Positions 25,046-34,373 of a stretch of 64,000 nt of DNA are shown piece after piece. This stretch comes from Sphingobium lactosutens DS20 (GTDB taxonomy: Bacteria; Pseudomonadota; Alphaproteobacteria; Sphingomonadales; Sphingomonadaceae). How positions within the stretch are numbered: the first letter of the stretch is position 1; each line of letters starts with the position of its first letter. The stretch is taken from the NCBI RefSeq assembly GCF_000445105.1, contig NZ_ATDP01000101.1:124001-188000 (forward strand). The letters run 5' to 3'. A program made the translations under genes and the position numbers. Below the pieces are notes generated by a model. It made no database searches. It was not told the DNA's origin and saw only the letters and a program-made list of their open reading frames with translations.

Positions 25046-28000
25046 ATGATCCGACGCAACATCATGGCGGCGCTTTTGACCGCAACCGCGATGGTAGGCG
25101 TGAACGCGGCTCACGCCGCCGAGCCATCGGTCTTTCCCACCGCCCCCCAGGAACCGAGCGCGATTACGGTTGCGGGCAAGGGCGACGGCCAGGCGGACGA
25201 CAGCGACGCAATCCAGCAAGCGCTCGATAGCGCGCGCGACAAGACCGGTCATGGCATGGTCTTCCTGCCTTCGGGCACCTACCGCATCACCCGCACGCTG
25301 GTCGTGCCTCCCGGCGTGCGCATCTATGGCGTGGGTCCGACGCGGCCGGTCATCCTGCTAGGAGCCAGGACTCCCGGGTTCCAGCAGGGTGTGTCGACCA
25401 TGATCGTCTTTGGCGGCGGGGATCAATATCGCGTCGGCGATGTGCCCGTGCCGGTGCCCACCATCGTTCCCCGCGACAAGGTCGTGCGCGACGCCAATTC
25501 CGGCACTTTCTATTCGGCGATGAGCAATGTCGACATAGAGATTGGCGCGGGCAATCCCGCGGCGGCCGGCGTGCGTTTCCACATGGCGCAGCACGCCTTC
25601 CTCAGCCATATGGAATTTCGCCTGGGGGATGGATTTGCAGGCGTTTATCAGGCCGGCAACATCATCGAAAATGTCCATTTCCAAGGTGGCCGCTATGGCA
25701 TCGTGACGGAAAAGACCTCCCCCGCCTGGCAATTCACGCTGATCGATTCGACCTTCGATGGCCAGCGCGACGCCGCGATCCGCGAGCATGAGGTCGACCT
25801 GACCCTGGTCAATGTGGCCATCCGCAACACGCCGGTGGGGATCGAGGTGGACCGCGGCTATGGCGACAGCTTGTGGGGCAAGGATGTCCGCTTTGAAAAT
25901 GTCAGCCGGGCGGGCGTCGTCATTTCGAATGAAAACAATGTTTTCACCCAGATCGGCTTTGAAAATGCGCTGGCAAAGAACAGCCCGGTTTTCGCGCGCT
26001 TCCGCGGAAGCGGACGCACGGTCGACGGCAAGGGCGATGCCTATAAGGTCGCGTCCTTTTCCTACGGCTTGATGGTGCCGGACCTGGGCCATGTCGGCGA
26101 ATATCGCACCGATGCCGAGATCGAGGCGCTGCCCGCGCTGCCGGCCCGCCGCGCGCCAGCCATTCGTGACCTGCCGCCCATGCAAGACTGGGTCAATGTC
26201 CGAACGCTGGGAATCGTAGGCGACGGCAAGGCAGACGATACCGCCGCTATTCAAAAGGCGATCAATGCCCATCCCATCCTCTATTTCCCGACGGGCTTCT
26301 ACAAGGTCACGGACAAGCTGACTTTGCGGCCGGACAGCATTCTCATCGGTCTGCATCCCGCCATCACGCAGCTTTATATTCCCGATGAAAACCCCCGCCA
26401 TGCCGGGCTGGGATCGGTGCTGCCGATCCTGGAGAGCCGCAAGGGCGGGGATAATATCCTGTCGGGATTGGGGTTGTTTACGGGCCGGGTCAATCCGCGC
26501 GCGTCGGCGCTGCTGTGGCGGTCAGGCGAGAAGAGCCTGGTGGAAGACGTCAAGATCATGGGCGGTGGCGGCACGCCTACCGCAGACGGCAAGATGCTGG
26601 GGACATTGACGGTCCATACCGGCGACCCGGTGACCGACCATCGGCTGGACGCGCAATATCCCAGCATCTGGGTGACGGACGGCGGCGGCGGCACATTTGC
26701 GGACGTATGGAGCCCCAACAGCTTCGCCCAGGCCGGCTTTTACATCAGCGACACCAGCACGCCCGGCCATGTCTATGAAATGTCGGTCGAACATCATGCC
26801 CGCAATGAATTCGTGCTCGACAATGTGCAGAACTGGGAATTTCTGGCGCCCCAGACCGAGCAGGAAGTGGGCGACGGACCGGACGCCGTGTCGCTCGACA
26901 TTCGCAATTCGAAAAACCTGCTGTTCGCCAATTATCACGGCTATCGCGTCACCCGGACCTACGCGCCGGAAAAGAGCGCAGTGAAGCTGTATAATTCCAG
27001 CGATATCCGCTTTCGCAATGTCCATGTGAACGCCGAAAGCGGCTATGCGACCTGCGACGATGAAGGATGCGGCACTTTCCTGCGCGCCAGCAAATATCCG
27101 TTCGACAATGCGATCGAGGATGTCTCGCGCAAATTGTTCGTCCGGGAGCGGGAGTTTGCCAAGCTCGACATCGGCGCGGCCGATCGGGCGATTCCGGCGC
27201 CCACGCCAAGCATGGCCCCGGTCGAGAAGCTGGAGGATGGCTTCTGGTCCATTTCCGGGGCGGCTGTGGACGCCAAGGGCGCGCTGTACTTCATCGATCG
27301 GCGGTTCCAGCGCATTCACCGCTGGAGCGAGGACAAGGGTCTGGAGATCGTGCGCGATCAGGCGCTGGACCCGGTCAATCTGGCCGTGGATGCATCAGGG
27401 CATCTGCTCATACTCTCCTCGCTTGGCCCCAAGGCCGGGGTCTATTCGATCGATCCCGAAGGGCCGCTCGACGCGCTGACGCTCATCAAGCCCACCCCGG
27501 TGCGGCTAGCCAGCCAGAAGCGTACCTTGCTGCCCGTGAACTGGTGGAACAATGGCGAATTTCGTGACCAGCTGGATCACAAAAGCTATGAGTTCACGAC
27601 GCTGGCCGAAATGTTCGCGCGCGATGTTGGCACACCCAAGGCGCAGGAATATGTTTCCCCCGACGGCAGCCTGGCGCTCCCGGCCTTTCGGGTCTGGCAA
27701 CAGGGGCCGATCGATCACACCGGCTGGCGCTGGTCCGACGGGCTTAACGCCAATGGCTTCGTGAGCGGGAAAATGGGTGAACGGATATTCGTCACCAACG
27801 CCTCGGAAAATATGACCTATAGCGGGACGATCGGAAAGGGTGGGTCGCTTGTGGACCTCAAGCCCTTCGCCAATCGCGGCGGCGAGAGCGTTGCCGTGGA
27901 CGGGCAGGGGCGCGTCTTCGTCGCCAATGGACAGATTTTCGTCTACGGTCCCGACGGCGCGCAGAAGGGTCGGATCGACGTGCCGGATCGTCCGCTTCAA

Positions 28001-28075
28001 ATCCTGTTCGGCGGTCCTGACAAGCAAACGCTCTTCATCCTGACGCATCACGCGCTTTACGCAGCAAAGCCATGA
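25046..28075 (+). CDS. Exported twin pectate-lyase-fold protein with C-terminal propeller (paralogue A)
   Basis: An exported protein of about 1009 residues, catalytic type unassigned. A signal peptide ends AAHAAEP. Two pectate_lyase_3-type beta-helix units are marked by their openings: GKGDGQADDSDAIQQAL near residue 50 and GIVGDGKADDTAAIQKAI near 395. Two such units in tandem are also the architecture of GH55 beta-1,3-glucanases and phage-type depolymerases. From about residue 730 a gluconolactonase-like propeller follows (ALYFIDRRFQRIHRW, LDPVNLAVDASGHLLILSS, VAVDGQGRVFVANGQIFVYG). It is homologous end to end with the gene at 31248. The start was placed at 25046 for spacing to GGGAGAGG; 25043 is possible. 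It probably cleaves or binds a polysaccharide imported by the adjacent receptor. Confidence 0.85.
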   Translation: MIRRNIMAALLTATAMVGVNAAHAAEPSVFPTAPQEPSAITVAGKGDGQADDSDAIQQALDSARDKTGHGMVFLPSGTYRITRTLVVPPGVRIYGVGPTRPVILLGARTPGFQQGVSTMIVFGGGDQYRVGDVPVPVPTIVPRDKVVRDANSGTFYSAMSNVDIEIGAGNPAAAGVRFHMAQHAFLSHMEFRLGDGFAGVYQAGNIIENVHFQGGRYGIVTEKTSPAWQFTLIDSTFDGQRDAAIREHEVDLTLVNVAIRNTPVGIEVDRGYGDSLWGKDVRFENVSRAGVVISNENNVFTQIGFENALAKNSPVFARFRGSGRTVDGKGDAYKVASFSYGLMVPDLGHVGEYRTDAEIEALPALPARRAPAIRDLPPMQDWVNVRTLGIVGDGKADDTAAIQKAINAHPILYFPTGFYKVTDKLTLRPDSILIGLHPAITQLYIPDENPRHAGLGSVLPILESRKGGDNILSGLGLFTGRVNPRASALLWRSGEKSLVEDVKIMGGGGTPTADGKMLGTLTVHTGDPVTDHRLDAQYPSIWVTDGGGGTFADVWSPNSFAQAGFYISDTSTPGHVYEMSVEHHARNEFVLDNVQNWEFLAPQTEQEVGDGPDAVSLDIRNSKNLLFANYHGYRVTRTYAPEKSAVKLYNSSDIRFRNVHVNAESGYATCDDEGCGTFLRASKYPFDNAIEDVSRKLFVREREFAKLDIGAADRAIPAPTPSMAPVEKLEDGFWSISGAAVDAKGALYFIDRRFQRIHRWSEDKGLEIVRDQALDPVNLAVDASGHLLILSSLGPKAGVYSIDPEGPLDALTLIKPTPVRLASQKRTLLPVNWWNNGEFRDQLDHKSYEFTTLAEMFARDVGTPKAQEYVSPDGSLALPAFRVWQQGPIDHTGWRWSDGLNANGFVSGKMGERIFVTNASENMTYSGTIGKGGSLVDLKPFANRGGESVAVDGQGRVFVANGQIFVYGPDGAQKGRIDVPDRPLQILFGGPDKQTLFILTHHALYAAKP

Positions 28076-28096
28076 AAAACGGCGGTTTCGTCGCGT

Positions 28097-28121
28097 CTAC
28101 GACCTATGTCGTAAGTGCTCC
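28097..28121. promoter_or_regulatory. Shared upstream motif, copy 2 (locus 2)
   Basis: ACGACCTATGTCGT at 28099-28112 is an inverted repeat (ACGAC/GTCGT) followed by AAGTGCTCC. About 22 of 25 bases match the copy at 24965. It lies 91 bp upstream of the receptor GTG start. Confidence 0.5.
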
Positions 28122-28212
28122 GGAAGCCCCGCTGCGATAGGGAAATCGATAATCGCCGCACAAGGCGTGGCCAACCCGGGGGGGTGGCCGACAGAGGGAA
28201 GGATCAAGGAAG

Positions 28213-31170
28213 GTGAGGAAGTCCATTATCCGCCATTGCATGGGCGCAAGTTTGGTAGCGGTAACGATCATGTCGTTGTCGGGCCTGGCGCACGCACAAA
28301 GTGTCGCCGACGTCGCCCCTCAGGACGAAGCCGCCACGACATCGGCGCAGAGCGCCGCGGACATTGTCGTTACCGGGTCGCGCATCACCACCAGCGGCTT
28401 CACCGCGCCAACGCCGACCACCGTGATCGGCGAAGAGCAGATCGCCAACAATGCGCAGCCCAATGTGTTCAACACCATCGCGCAGCTGCCCTCGCTGCAA
28501 GGTTCGACCGGCGCCGCCACTGGCACGTTCAGCACGTCGAGCGGTCAGCAGGGCCTCAGTTCCTTCTCCCTTCGCGGATTGGGCACCATCCGTACCCTCA
28601 CCCTGCTCGACGGCCAGCGCGTCGTCGGCGCGAACGTGACCGGCGTCCCCGACATTTCGATGTTCCCGCAATTGCTGGTGAAGCGCGTCGACGTCGTGAC
28701 GGGCGGCGCATCGGCTTCCTACGGATCGGACGCGGTTGGCGGCGTCGTCAACTTCATCACCGACACCCGTTTTGAAGGGTTCAAGGGCAATATCCTGGGC
28801 AGCATCACCAAATATGGCGACGATGAGACCGCGCTCGTCCAGGCGGCATACGGCGCATCGGCGATGGATGGACGGCTGCATTTCGTCGTTAGCGGCGAAT
28901 ATGACCATGAAGGGGGCGTGGGCGCAGGCGACTTCGGGACCGATCTCGCCGGCAGCCGCGACTGGTATCGCGCCACGACGCTATTTAACACGGGCCAGAC
29001 CAACAACGGCCTGCCGCAATATGTCTATGGCGATTATGCGCAGCCCTACCAATATGCCCGCTATGGCCTGATCAACAATGGTCCGCTTCAGGGCATCGCT
29101 TTCGACGCGAACGGCACGCCCTATAATTTCCAATATGGATCCAATGGTCAGCCGCTCGGCAATGGCCGGGTCAGCAATTGTTTTCAGGGGAACAGCTTCT
29201 GCCAGGGTGGCGACCTGTCGGGCGCGCCCGGTTCGGGCGCATCGCTCAAATCGTCGCTGGAGCGCATCAACGGCTATACGCGCCTTGGCTATGACTTTGC
29301 CGATAACAATGAAGCCTATCTGACGGTCAATATAGCGCAGGTGAAGACCAATAACCAGCCAAGCCCTGGCTATAATCGCTCCAATCTGACCGTGCAGTGC
29401 GATAATGCGTTCCTGCCGCAGACGATCCGCGACCAATGTGCGGCGGCGGGCATCACCAGCTTCGACTTCGGCTCTTCCAACGCGCAACTGCCCGATCCGC
29501 AGGTCTATACCGATCGCAAGCAATATCGCTTCGTCGGCGGCCTCAAGGGGCAGTTCGGCCTGGGCGGCACGGACTGGAATTATGACGCCTATTATGAACA
29601 TGGCATCACGATCTCCGACATTCGCGTGCGTGATATCGTCCTGCAAAACCGCTATGTCGCGGCGGCCGATGCCATTAATCTGAACGGCGCGGTCGTATGC
29701 CGCGATCCGGTCGCGCGCGCCAATGGCTGCGTGCCGATGAACATCTTTGGCAACTTCACCCCCTCCGCCTCAGCGCTGGCCTATGTCGCGCCGCACGAAA
29801 ATGGCCCCTTCCAGCACACCAAATTGACGCAGGACGTGGTCAGCGCCAACTTTTCGGGCGAACCGGTCGAATTGTGGGCAGGGCCGCTCGCGGTGGCGTT
29901 CGGCGGCGAATATCGGCGCGAATTTTATCGCGTAAACGCCGATCCCTATGGCGCAGGCGTGTCGCCACTCAGCCCCAATGACGAGAATTATCCAGCCGAT
30001 CCGCTGCTCAATTCCGACCTTGGCAGCAACTGGGCGGCGGGTAATTACAAAAATGGCCGCGGCAAATATGAAGTTTATGAAGGCTTCCTGGAAATCAACC
30101 TGCCGCTGTTCGACAGCGAGGGCGCGGGCCGCGCGAACCTGAACGCGGCGGGTCGCGGCACCCATTATAGCACGTCGGGCACGGTCTGGGCCTGGAAGGT
30201 CGGCGGCACCTGGGACACGCCGCTGGATGGCATTCGCCTGCGCGCCGTCACGTCGCGCGACGTGCGTGCGCCCAACCTGTCGGAGCTGTTCGCCGCGCCG
30301 ACGGTGACGACGCTGCCCAACTTCAACGATCCGTTCCGTAATGTCGCTGTGTCGACCTTCCAGAACACGATCGGCAATCCGAACCTCAAGCCGGAAATTG
30401 CGCGCAACACCGAACTGGGCATCGTTCTGTCCCGGCCATCTTGGGCGCCGGGCCTCAGCCTGTCCTTCGACTATTACAACATCAAGCTGAATGGCGTCGT
30501 GTCCAGCCTGTCCGCGCAGCAGATCGTGCAATTCTGCTTCGAAGGCAATCAAGCCTTCTGCGGGGGCTTCAGCCTCGACAATGCGAACCAGCAGCAGAAT
30601 TTCGTCAACGTCCAGCCATTCAACCTGGCGTCCTGGAAGACCAGTGGCTTCGACATCGAAGCCAGCTATCAGTGGCAGCAGCCGCTCGGCCTTCCGGGCA
30701 ACTTTACGATCCGGGCGCTGGGCACCCATATCCGCAAGTTCATCGTCAATGCCGGTATCGCCGGCGTCGATCCGGTTGATCAGGCGGGCGCCAACAACGG
30801 CGCGACGCCGGATTGGAAATGGCTGGCGGTCCAGACCTACGATACGGGCAAGCTGACACTGACGGTGCAGGAGCGCTGGTTCAGCGACGGCACCTTCGGC
30901 AATCAATATATCGTCTGTCAGTCCAGCTGCCCCGCATCGACCGGCAACCACCCGACGATCAACTACAACAAGATGAAGGGCGCCTTCTACATGGACGTGG
31001 GCGCGACCTACAAGATCACGGATCAGGTATCGATCTATGGCAAGGTCGACAATCTGTTCGACAAGGATCCCGTGGCATCGCCGCAGACCAACACCGGTCT
31101 GGACATCAACCCCGCGCTCTATGACACATTGGGCCGCATCTATCGTGCAGGTGTCCGTTTCAACTTCTGA
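28213..31170 (+). CDS. TonB-dependent receptor flanked by the beta-helix paralogues
   Basis: A 985-residue outer-membrane receptor. A signal peptide ends GLAHAQ. The TonB box is DIVVTGSR near residue 50, the plug has FSLRGLGTIRTLTLLDGQR and GGASASYGSDAVGGVVNFI, and the barrel ends YRAGVRFNF. The plug style is that of the sphingomonad/Xanthomonas receptors with TLTLLDGQR and differs from the three other complete receptors here. The start is GTG at 28213 preceded by AAGGA. Sandwiched between two homologous beta-helix enzymes, it probably takes up their oligosaccharide product. A strong terminator hairpin follows. Confidence 0.92.
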   Translation: MRKSIIRHCMGASLVAVTIMSLSGLAHAQSVADVAPQDEAATTSAQSAADIVVTGSRITTSGFTAPTPTTVIGEEQIANNAQPNVFNTIAQLPSLQGSTGAATGTFSTSSGQQGLSSFSLRGLGTIRTLTLLDGQRVVGANVTGVPDISMFPQLLVKRVDVVTGGASASYGSDAVGGVVNFITDTRFEGFKGNILGSITKYGDDETALVQAAYGASAMDGRLHFVVSGEYDHEGGVGAGDFGTDLAGSRDWYRATTLFNTGQTNNGLPQYVYGDYAQPYQYARYGLINNGPLQGIAFDANGTPYNFQYGSNGQPLGNGRVSNCFQGNSFCQGGDLSGAPGSGASLKSSLERINGYTRLGYDFADNNEAYLTVNIAQVKTNNQPSPGYNRSNLTVQCDNAFLPQTIRDQCAAAGITSFDFGSSNAQLPDPQVYTDRKQYRFVGGLKGQFGLGGTDWNYDAYYEHGITISDIRVRDIVLQNRYVAAADAINLNGAVVCRDPVARANGCVPMNIFGNFTPSASALAYVAPHENGPFQHTKLTQDVVSANFSGEPVELWAGPLAVAFGGEYRREFYRVNADPYGAGVSPLSPNDENYPADPLLNSDLGSNWAAGNYKNGRGKYEVYEGFLEINLPLFDSEGAGRANLNAAGRGTHYSTSGTVWAWKVGGTWDTPLDGIRLRAVTSRDVRAPNLSELFAAPTVTTLPNFNDPFRNVAVSTFQNTIGNPNLKPEIARNTELGIVLSRPSWAPGLSLSFDYYNIKLNGVVSSLSAQQIVQFCFEGNQAFCGGFSLDNANQQQNFVNVQPFNLASWKTSGFDIEASYQWQQPLGLPGNFTIRALGTHIRKFIVNAGIAGVDPVDQAGANNGATPDWKWLAVQTYDTGKLTLTVQERWFSDGTFGNQYIVCQSSCPASTGNHPTINYNKMKGAFYMDVGATYKITDQVSIYGKVDNLFDKDPVASPQTNTGLDINPALYDTLGRIYRAGVRFNF

Positions 31171-31196
31171 TCTGATATCCCCTGTCCCCACCCACC

Positions 31197-31229
31197 TGTC
31201 CCGGCCCTGCACGGCCGGGACATATTTTT
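31197..31229 (+). terminator. Rho-independent terminator between TonB receptor and second beta-helix gene
   Basis: Stem TGTCCCGGCC/GGCCGGGACA (10 bp), loop CTGCAC, then TATTTTT. It begins 26 bases after the receptor stop and ends 18 bases before the next gene, whose only obvious leader is this stretch. Partial readthrough would supply the enzyme at a lower level. Confidence 0.85.
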
Positions 31230-31247
31230 CTCAGTGGAGAGCATTGC

Positions 31248-34200
31248 ATGAAATACGGATTGAGCGGAGCCTGCGCATCGATGCTGCTGTGCCTGGCGGG
31301 CGCGCAGCCAGCGCTGGCGTCGCCATCCGTCTATGTGACGGCCCCGGACGAGCCGCGTGCCGTTACGGTGAAGGGCGTAGGCGACGGCCGCGCCGATGAC
31401 AGCGCCGCGATCCAGCAGGCGATCGACCAGGCCGCGACTGCCGGGGGCGGTATCGTTTTCCTGCCCGCCGGCACCTATCGCATCAGCCGGACATTGTTCC
31501 TCTATCCCGGCGTGCGGCTTCTCGGCATCGGCGCGCAGCGACCCGTCATCCTCCTTGGCGCGAACACGCCCGGATTTCAACGGGGCGTCGCCCATATGCT
31601 GATGTTCACTGGGAGCCAGCGCCAGACCGACATGGGCACGCCGGCCGCGGCGTTTCCGCCAGCGGGCAGCGTTCCGTTCAACAAGAATATTGCCGACGCG
31701 AACCCCGGCACCTTCTACTCCGCGCTCGCCAATGTCGATTTTCGCATATTGGATGGCAATCCGGCCGCGACGGCGATCCGATTTCATTCGGCACAGCATA
31801 GTTTCGTGTCCCACGCGGACTTCCACATCGGGTCCGGGCTGGCCGGGCTTTATCATGTCGCCAATGAAGCCGAGGATCTGCGCTTTTATGGCGGACGCTA
31901 TGGCATATTGGCCGAGAAAACCTCCCCTGCCTGGCCCTTTGCCCTTGTCGACTCCACATTCGAAGGGCAGCGCGACGCCGCCATTCGGGAGCATGAAGCC
32001 GGGTTGACCATGGTCAATGTATCAATTCGCGACACGCCGGTCGGCATCGAAATCGACAAGGGCTATGGCGACTGGCTGTGGGGCCAGGACATGCGCTTTG
32101 AAAATGTTTCCAAGGCCGGCGTCATCATCTCCAACGAGGAGAATGTCTATACACAGGTTGGCTTCCAGAATGTCGTGGCTTCCAACATGCCTGTGTTCGC
32201 GCATTTCCGGGACAGTGGCCGCACCCAGCAAGGAACGGGCGCCGCCTATAAGGTCGACAGCTTCACCTATGGGCTGACCCTGCCCGGCACGGGGCGCATG
32301 GGCACCTATGAAACCGCCATGAAGGCGACAGCGCTCAATGCCCTGCCAAAAGCGAGCGATGCCGCGATCCGCGCGCTGCCCCCGGTCAGCGACTGGGTCA
32401 GCGTGCGGGCGCTGGGCGCGAAGGGAGATGACCGGACGGATGACACCGCCGCGTTGCAACGGGCGATCGACACGCATCGCGTCGTCTACCTGCCTGCCGG
32501 CTTCTATCGCGTCAGTGACACTTTGCGCCTGCGCCCAAACACGGTGCTGGTGGGCCTGCACCCCAGCCTGACGCAGATCGTCCTGCCGGACGGGTCGCCA
32601 GGGTTTCAAGGCGTCGGCGCGCCCAAGGCCGTCATCGAAAGCACACAGGGCGGCGATGCGATCGTCCAGGGCATCGGCATCAACAGCAACGGCGCCAATC
32701 AGCGGGCGACCGCCCTGCTGTGGAAGGCCGGCGAGAAGTCGATGGTCAATGATGTCAAATTCCAAGGCGGGCATGGCACCAACCTGCTCGATGGCACGCG
32801 CGTCAATCCCTATAACAACAACGCCACGGGCGACCCCGATGCGGCGCGGCGCTGGGACGGGCAATATGCCAGCCTTTGGGTCACGCAGGGCGGCGGCGGC
32901 ACCTTCGCCAATATATGGAGCCCCAGCACCTTCGCGCATCCCGGCATCCTGATTTCCGACACGAAAACGCCCGGACGGATCATTCAGGCATCAGTCGAAC
33001 ATCATGTCCGCAGTGAAATCACGCTGAACCGGGTGTCCAACTGGGAATTGCTGGCCCCGCAGACCGAGGGAGAGGGGGGCGAAAGCGGTGACGCCACCGC
33101 GCTGGAAATCCGCGACTCCGACAATATCCTGGTCGCCAATTTTCACGGCTATCGCGTCACCCGCACGCGCAAGGCCGCGCCGGCGGCCGTTACCTTGTAT
33201 AATGTGCGCGACATTCGTTTTCGCAATGTGCATGTGAACGGCGAGAGCGGCCTTGGCACGTGCGACGAAAATGGCTGCGCGACGTTCCTACGCGTCACCA
33301 AATTTCCCCATTCCAACGCGATTCAAGACGTGACCCACGGCATCGACGTGCGCGAGCGCGAATTTGCCGTGCTCGACGTAACGGATAATCCTGCTGCTCC
33401 CGAGCCGTCCCGCCTTGGCGCGCCGGTCGAAAAACTGGCCGATGACTTTCATTCGATCGGCGGCGGCGCAGTGGATGCCGAGGGCAGGCTGTACTTCATC
33501 GATCGGCAGTTTCAGCGCATCTGGCGCTGGTCCGAGGAGGGCAGACTGGAGATCGTCCGCGACGCCGCGCTCGACCCTGTCAATCTGACGATCGACAAAT
33601 CCGGCAATTTGCTGGTGCTCTCCTCGCAGGGACGCAATGGTACGGTCTACAGCTTCAAGCCCGGCACGCCCGAGACGCAGATGACCGTCATTGCGCCGAC
33701 ACCGGTCGCGCAGGACAAGGATGCGATCGTCACCATGCCCGTCAATTGGTGGAACAACGGCGAATTTCGCGACCAGATCGACCCCGACACCTATCGTTTC
33801 ACGACGCTCCAGGAAATGTTCGCACGCGACATGGCCAAGCCCAAGGCGCAGCAGTTTGTCTCGCCCGATGGCTCTGTCGCGCTTCCGGCATTTCGCGTCT
33901 TTTCCCAAGGTCCGACGGATCATCGCGGCCGGCGCTTTTCCGATGCACTCGACACCTATGGCTTCGTTCAGGCGCGGCCGGGCGAAAGGCTGTTCGTCAC
34001 CAACGGATCGGAGAACCGCACCTATAGCGGCGTGGTGGGTGCAGGTGGCACTTTGACCGATCTCAAGCCGTTCGCGAACCGCGGCGGGGAAGGAGTCGCC
34101 ACCGATGCGCAGGGACGTGTCTATGTCGCCAATGGTCAGATTTTCGTTTACGCGCCCGACGGCAAGGAGATTGGACGGATAGACGTGCCCGAGCGACCCT

Positions 34201-34283
34201 TGCAACTGGTCTTTGGTGGCAACGACGGCAGGACGCTCTACATTCTCACGCACCATGCGCTATACGCCACGCGCACGCGATAG
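31248..34283 (+). CDS. Exported twin pectate-lyase-fold protein with C-terminal propeller (paralogue B)
   Basis: A 1011-residue exported protein homologous along its whole length to the gene at 25046: same order of signal peptide (ending PALASPS), first beta-helix with GVGDGRADDSAAIQQAI, second beta-helix with GAKGDDRTDDTAALQRAI, then a propeller with RLYFIDRQFQRIWRW and YVANGQIFVYAPDG. Shared rare blocks include the cysteine pair CDENGCATFLR (CDDEGCGTFLR in paralogue A) and VNWWNNGEFRDQ. ATG at 31248 has GGAG eight bases upstream. Conserved acidic residues suitable for catalysis cannot be picked out by eye. Either a lyase or a hydrolase is possible. The two copies may attack different linkages of the same polymer. 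Confidence 0.85.
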   Translation: MKYGLSGACASMLLCLAGAQPALASPSVYVTAPDEPRAVTVKGVGDGRADDSAAIQQAIDQAATAGGGIVFLPAGTYRISRTLFLYPGVRLLGIGAQRPVILLGANTPGFQRGVAHMLMFTGSQRQTDMGTPAAAFPPAGSVPFNKNIADANPGTFYSALANVDFRILDGNPAATAIRFHSAQHSFVSHADFHIGSGLAGLYHVANEAEDLRFYGGRYGILAEKTSPAWPFALVDSTFEGQRDAAIREHEAGLTMVNVSIRDTPVGIEIDKGYGDWLWGQDMRFENVSKAGVIISNEENVYTQVGFQNVVASNMPVFAHFRDSGRTQQGTGAAYKVDSFTYGLTLPGTGRMGTYETAMKATALNALPKASDAAIRALPPVSDWVSVRALGAKGDDRTDDTAALQRAIDTHRVVYLPAGFYRVSDTLRLRPNTVLVGLHPSLTQIVLPDGSPGFQGVGAPKAVIESTQGGDAIVQGIGINSNGANQRATALLWKAGEKSMVNDVKFQGGHGTNLLDGTRVNPYNNNATGDPDAARRWDGQYASLWVTQGGGGTFANIWSPSTFAHPGILISDTKTPGRIIQASVEHHVRSEITLNRVSNWELLAPQTEGEGGESGDATALEIRDSDNILVANFHGYRVTRTRKAAPAAVTLYNVRDIRFRNVHVNGESGLGTCDENGCATFLRVTKFPHSNAIQDVTHGIDVREREFAVLDVTDNPAAPEPSRLGAPVEKLADDFHSIGGGAVDAEGRLYFIDRQFQRIWRWSEEGRLEIVRDAALDPVNLTIDKSGNLLVLSSQGRNGTVYSFKPGTPETQMTVIAPTPVAQDKDAIVTMPVNWWNNGEFRDQIDPDTYRFTTLQEMFARDMAKPKAQQFVSPDGSVALPAFRVFSQGPTDHRGRRFSDALDTYGFVQARPGERLFVTNGSENRTYSGVVGAGGTLTDLKPFANRGGEGVATDAQGRVYVANGQIFVYAPDGKEIGRIDVPERPLQLVFGGNDGRTLYILTHHALYATRTR

Positions 34284-34373
34284 TGCTCGACTACGCCAAT
34301 CGCAGACAATGATGGCGTGATCGCGGGCCTTGTCTCCCTCGGGCCGCTGCCGGGCATAGGCCGATATCAGGGA

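Noticed and set aside
29770..31212. 480-codon minus-strand frame
   Set aside because: Antisense to the barrel half of the TonB receptor at 28213 and runs through its terminator.
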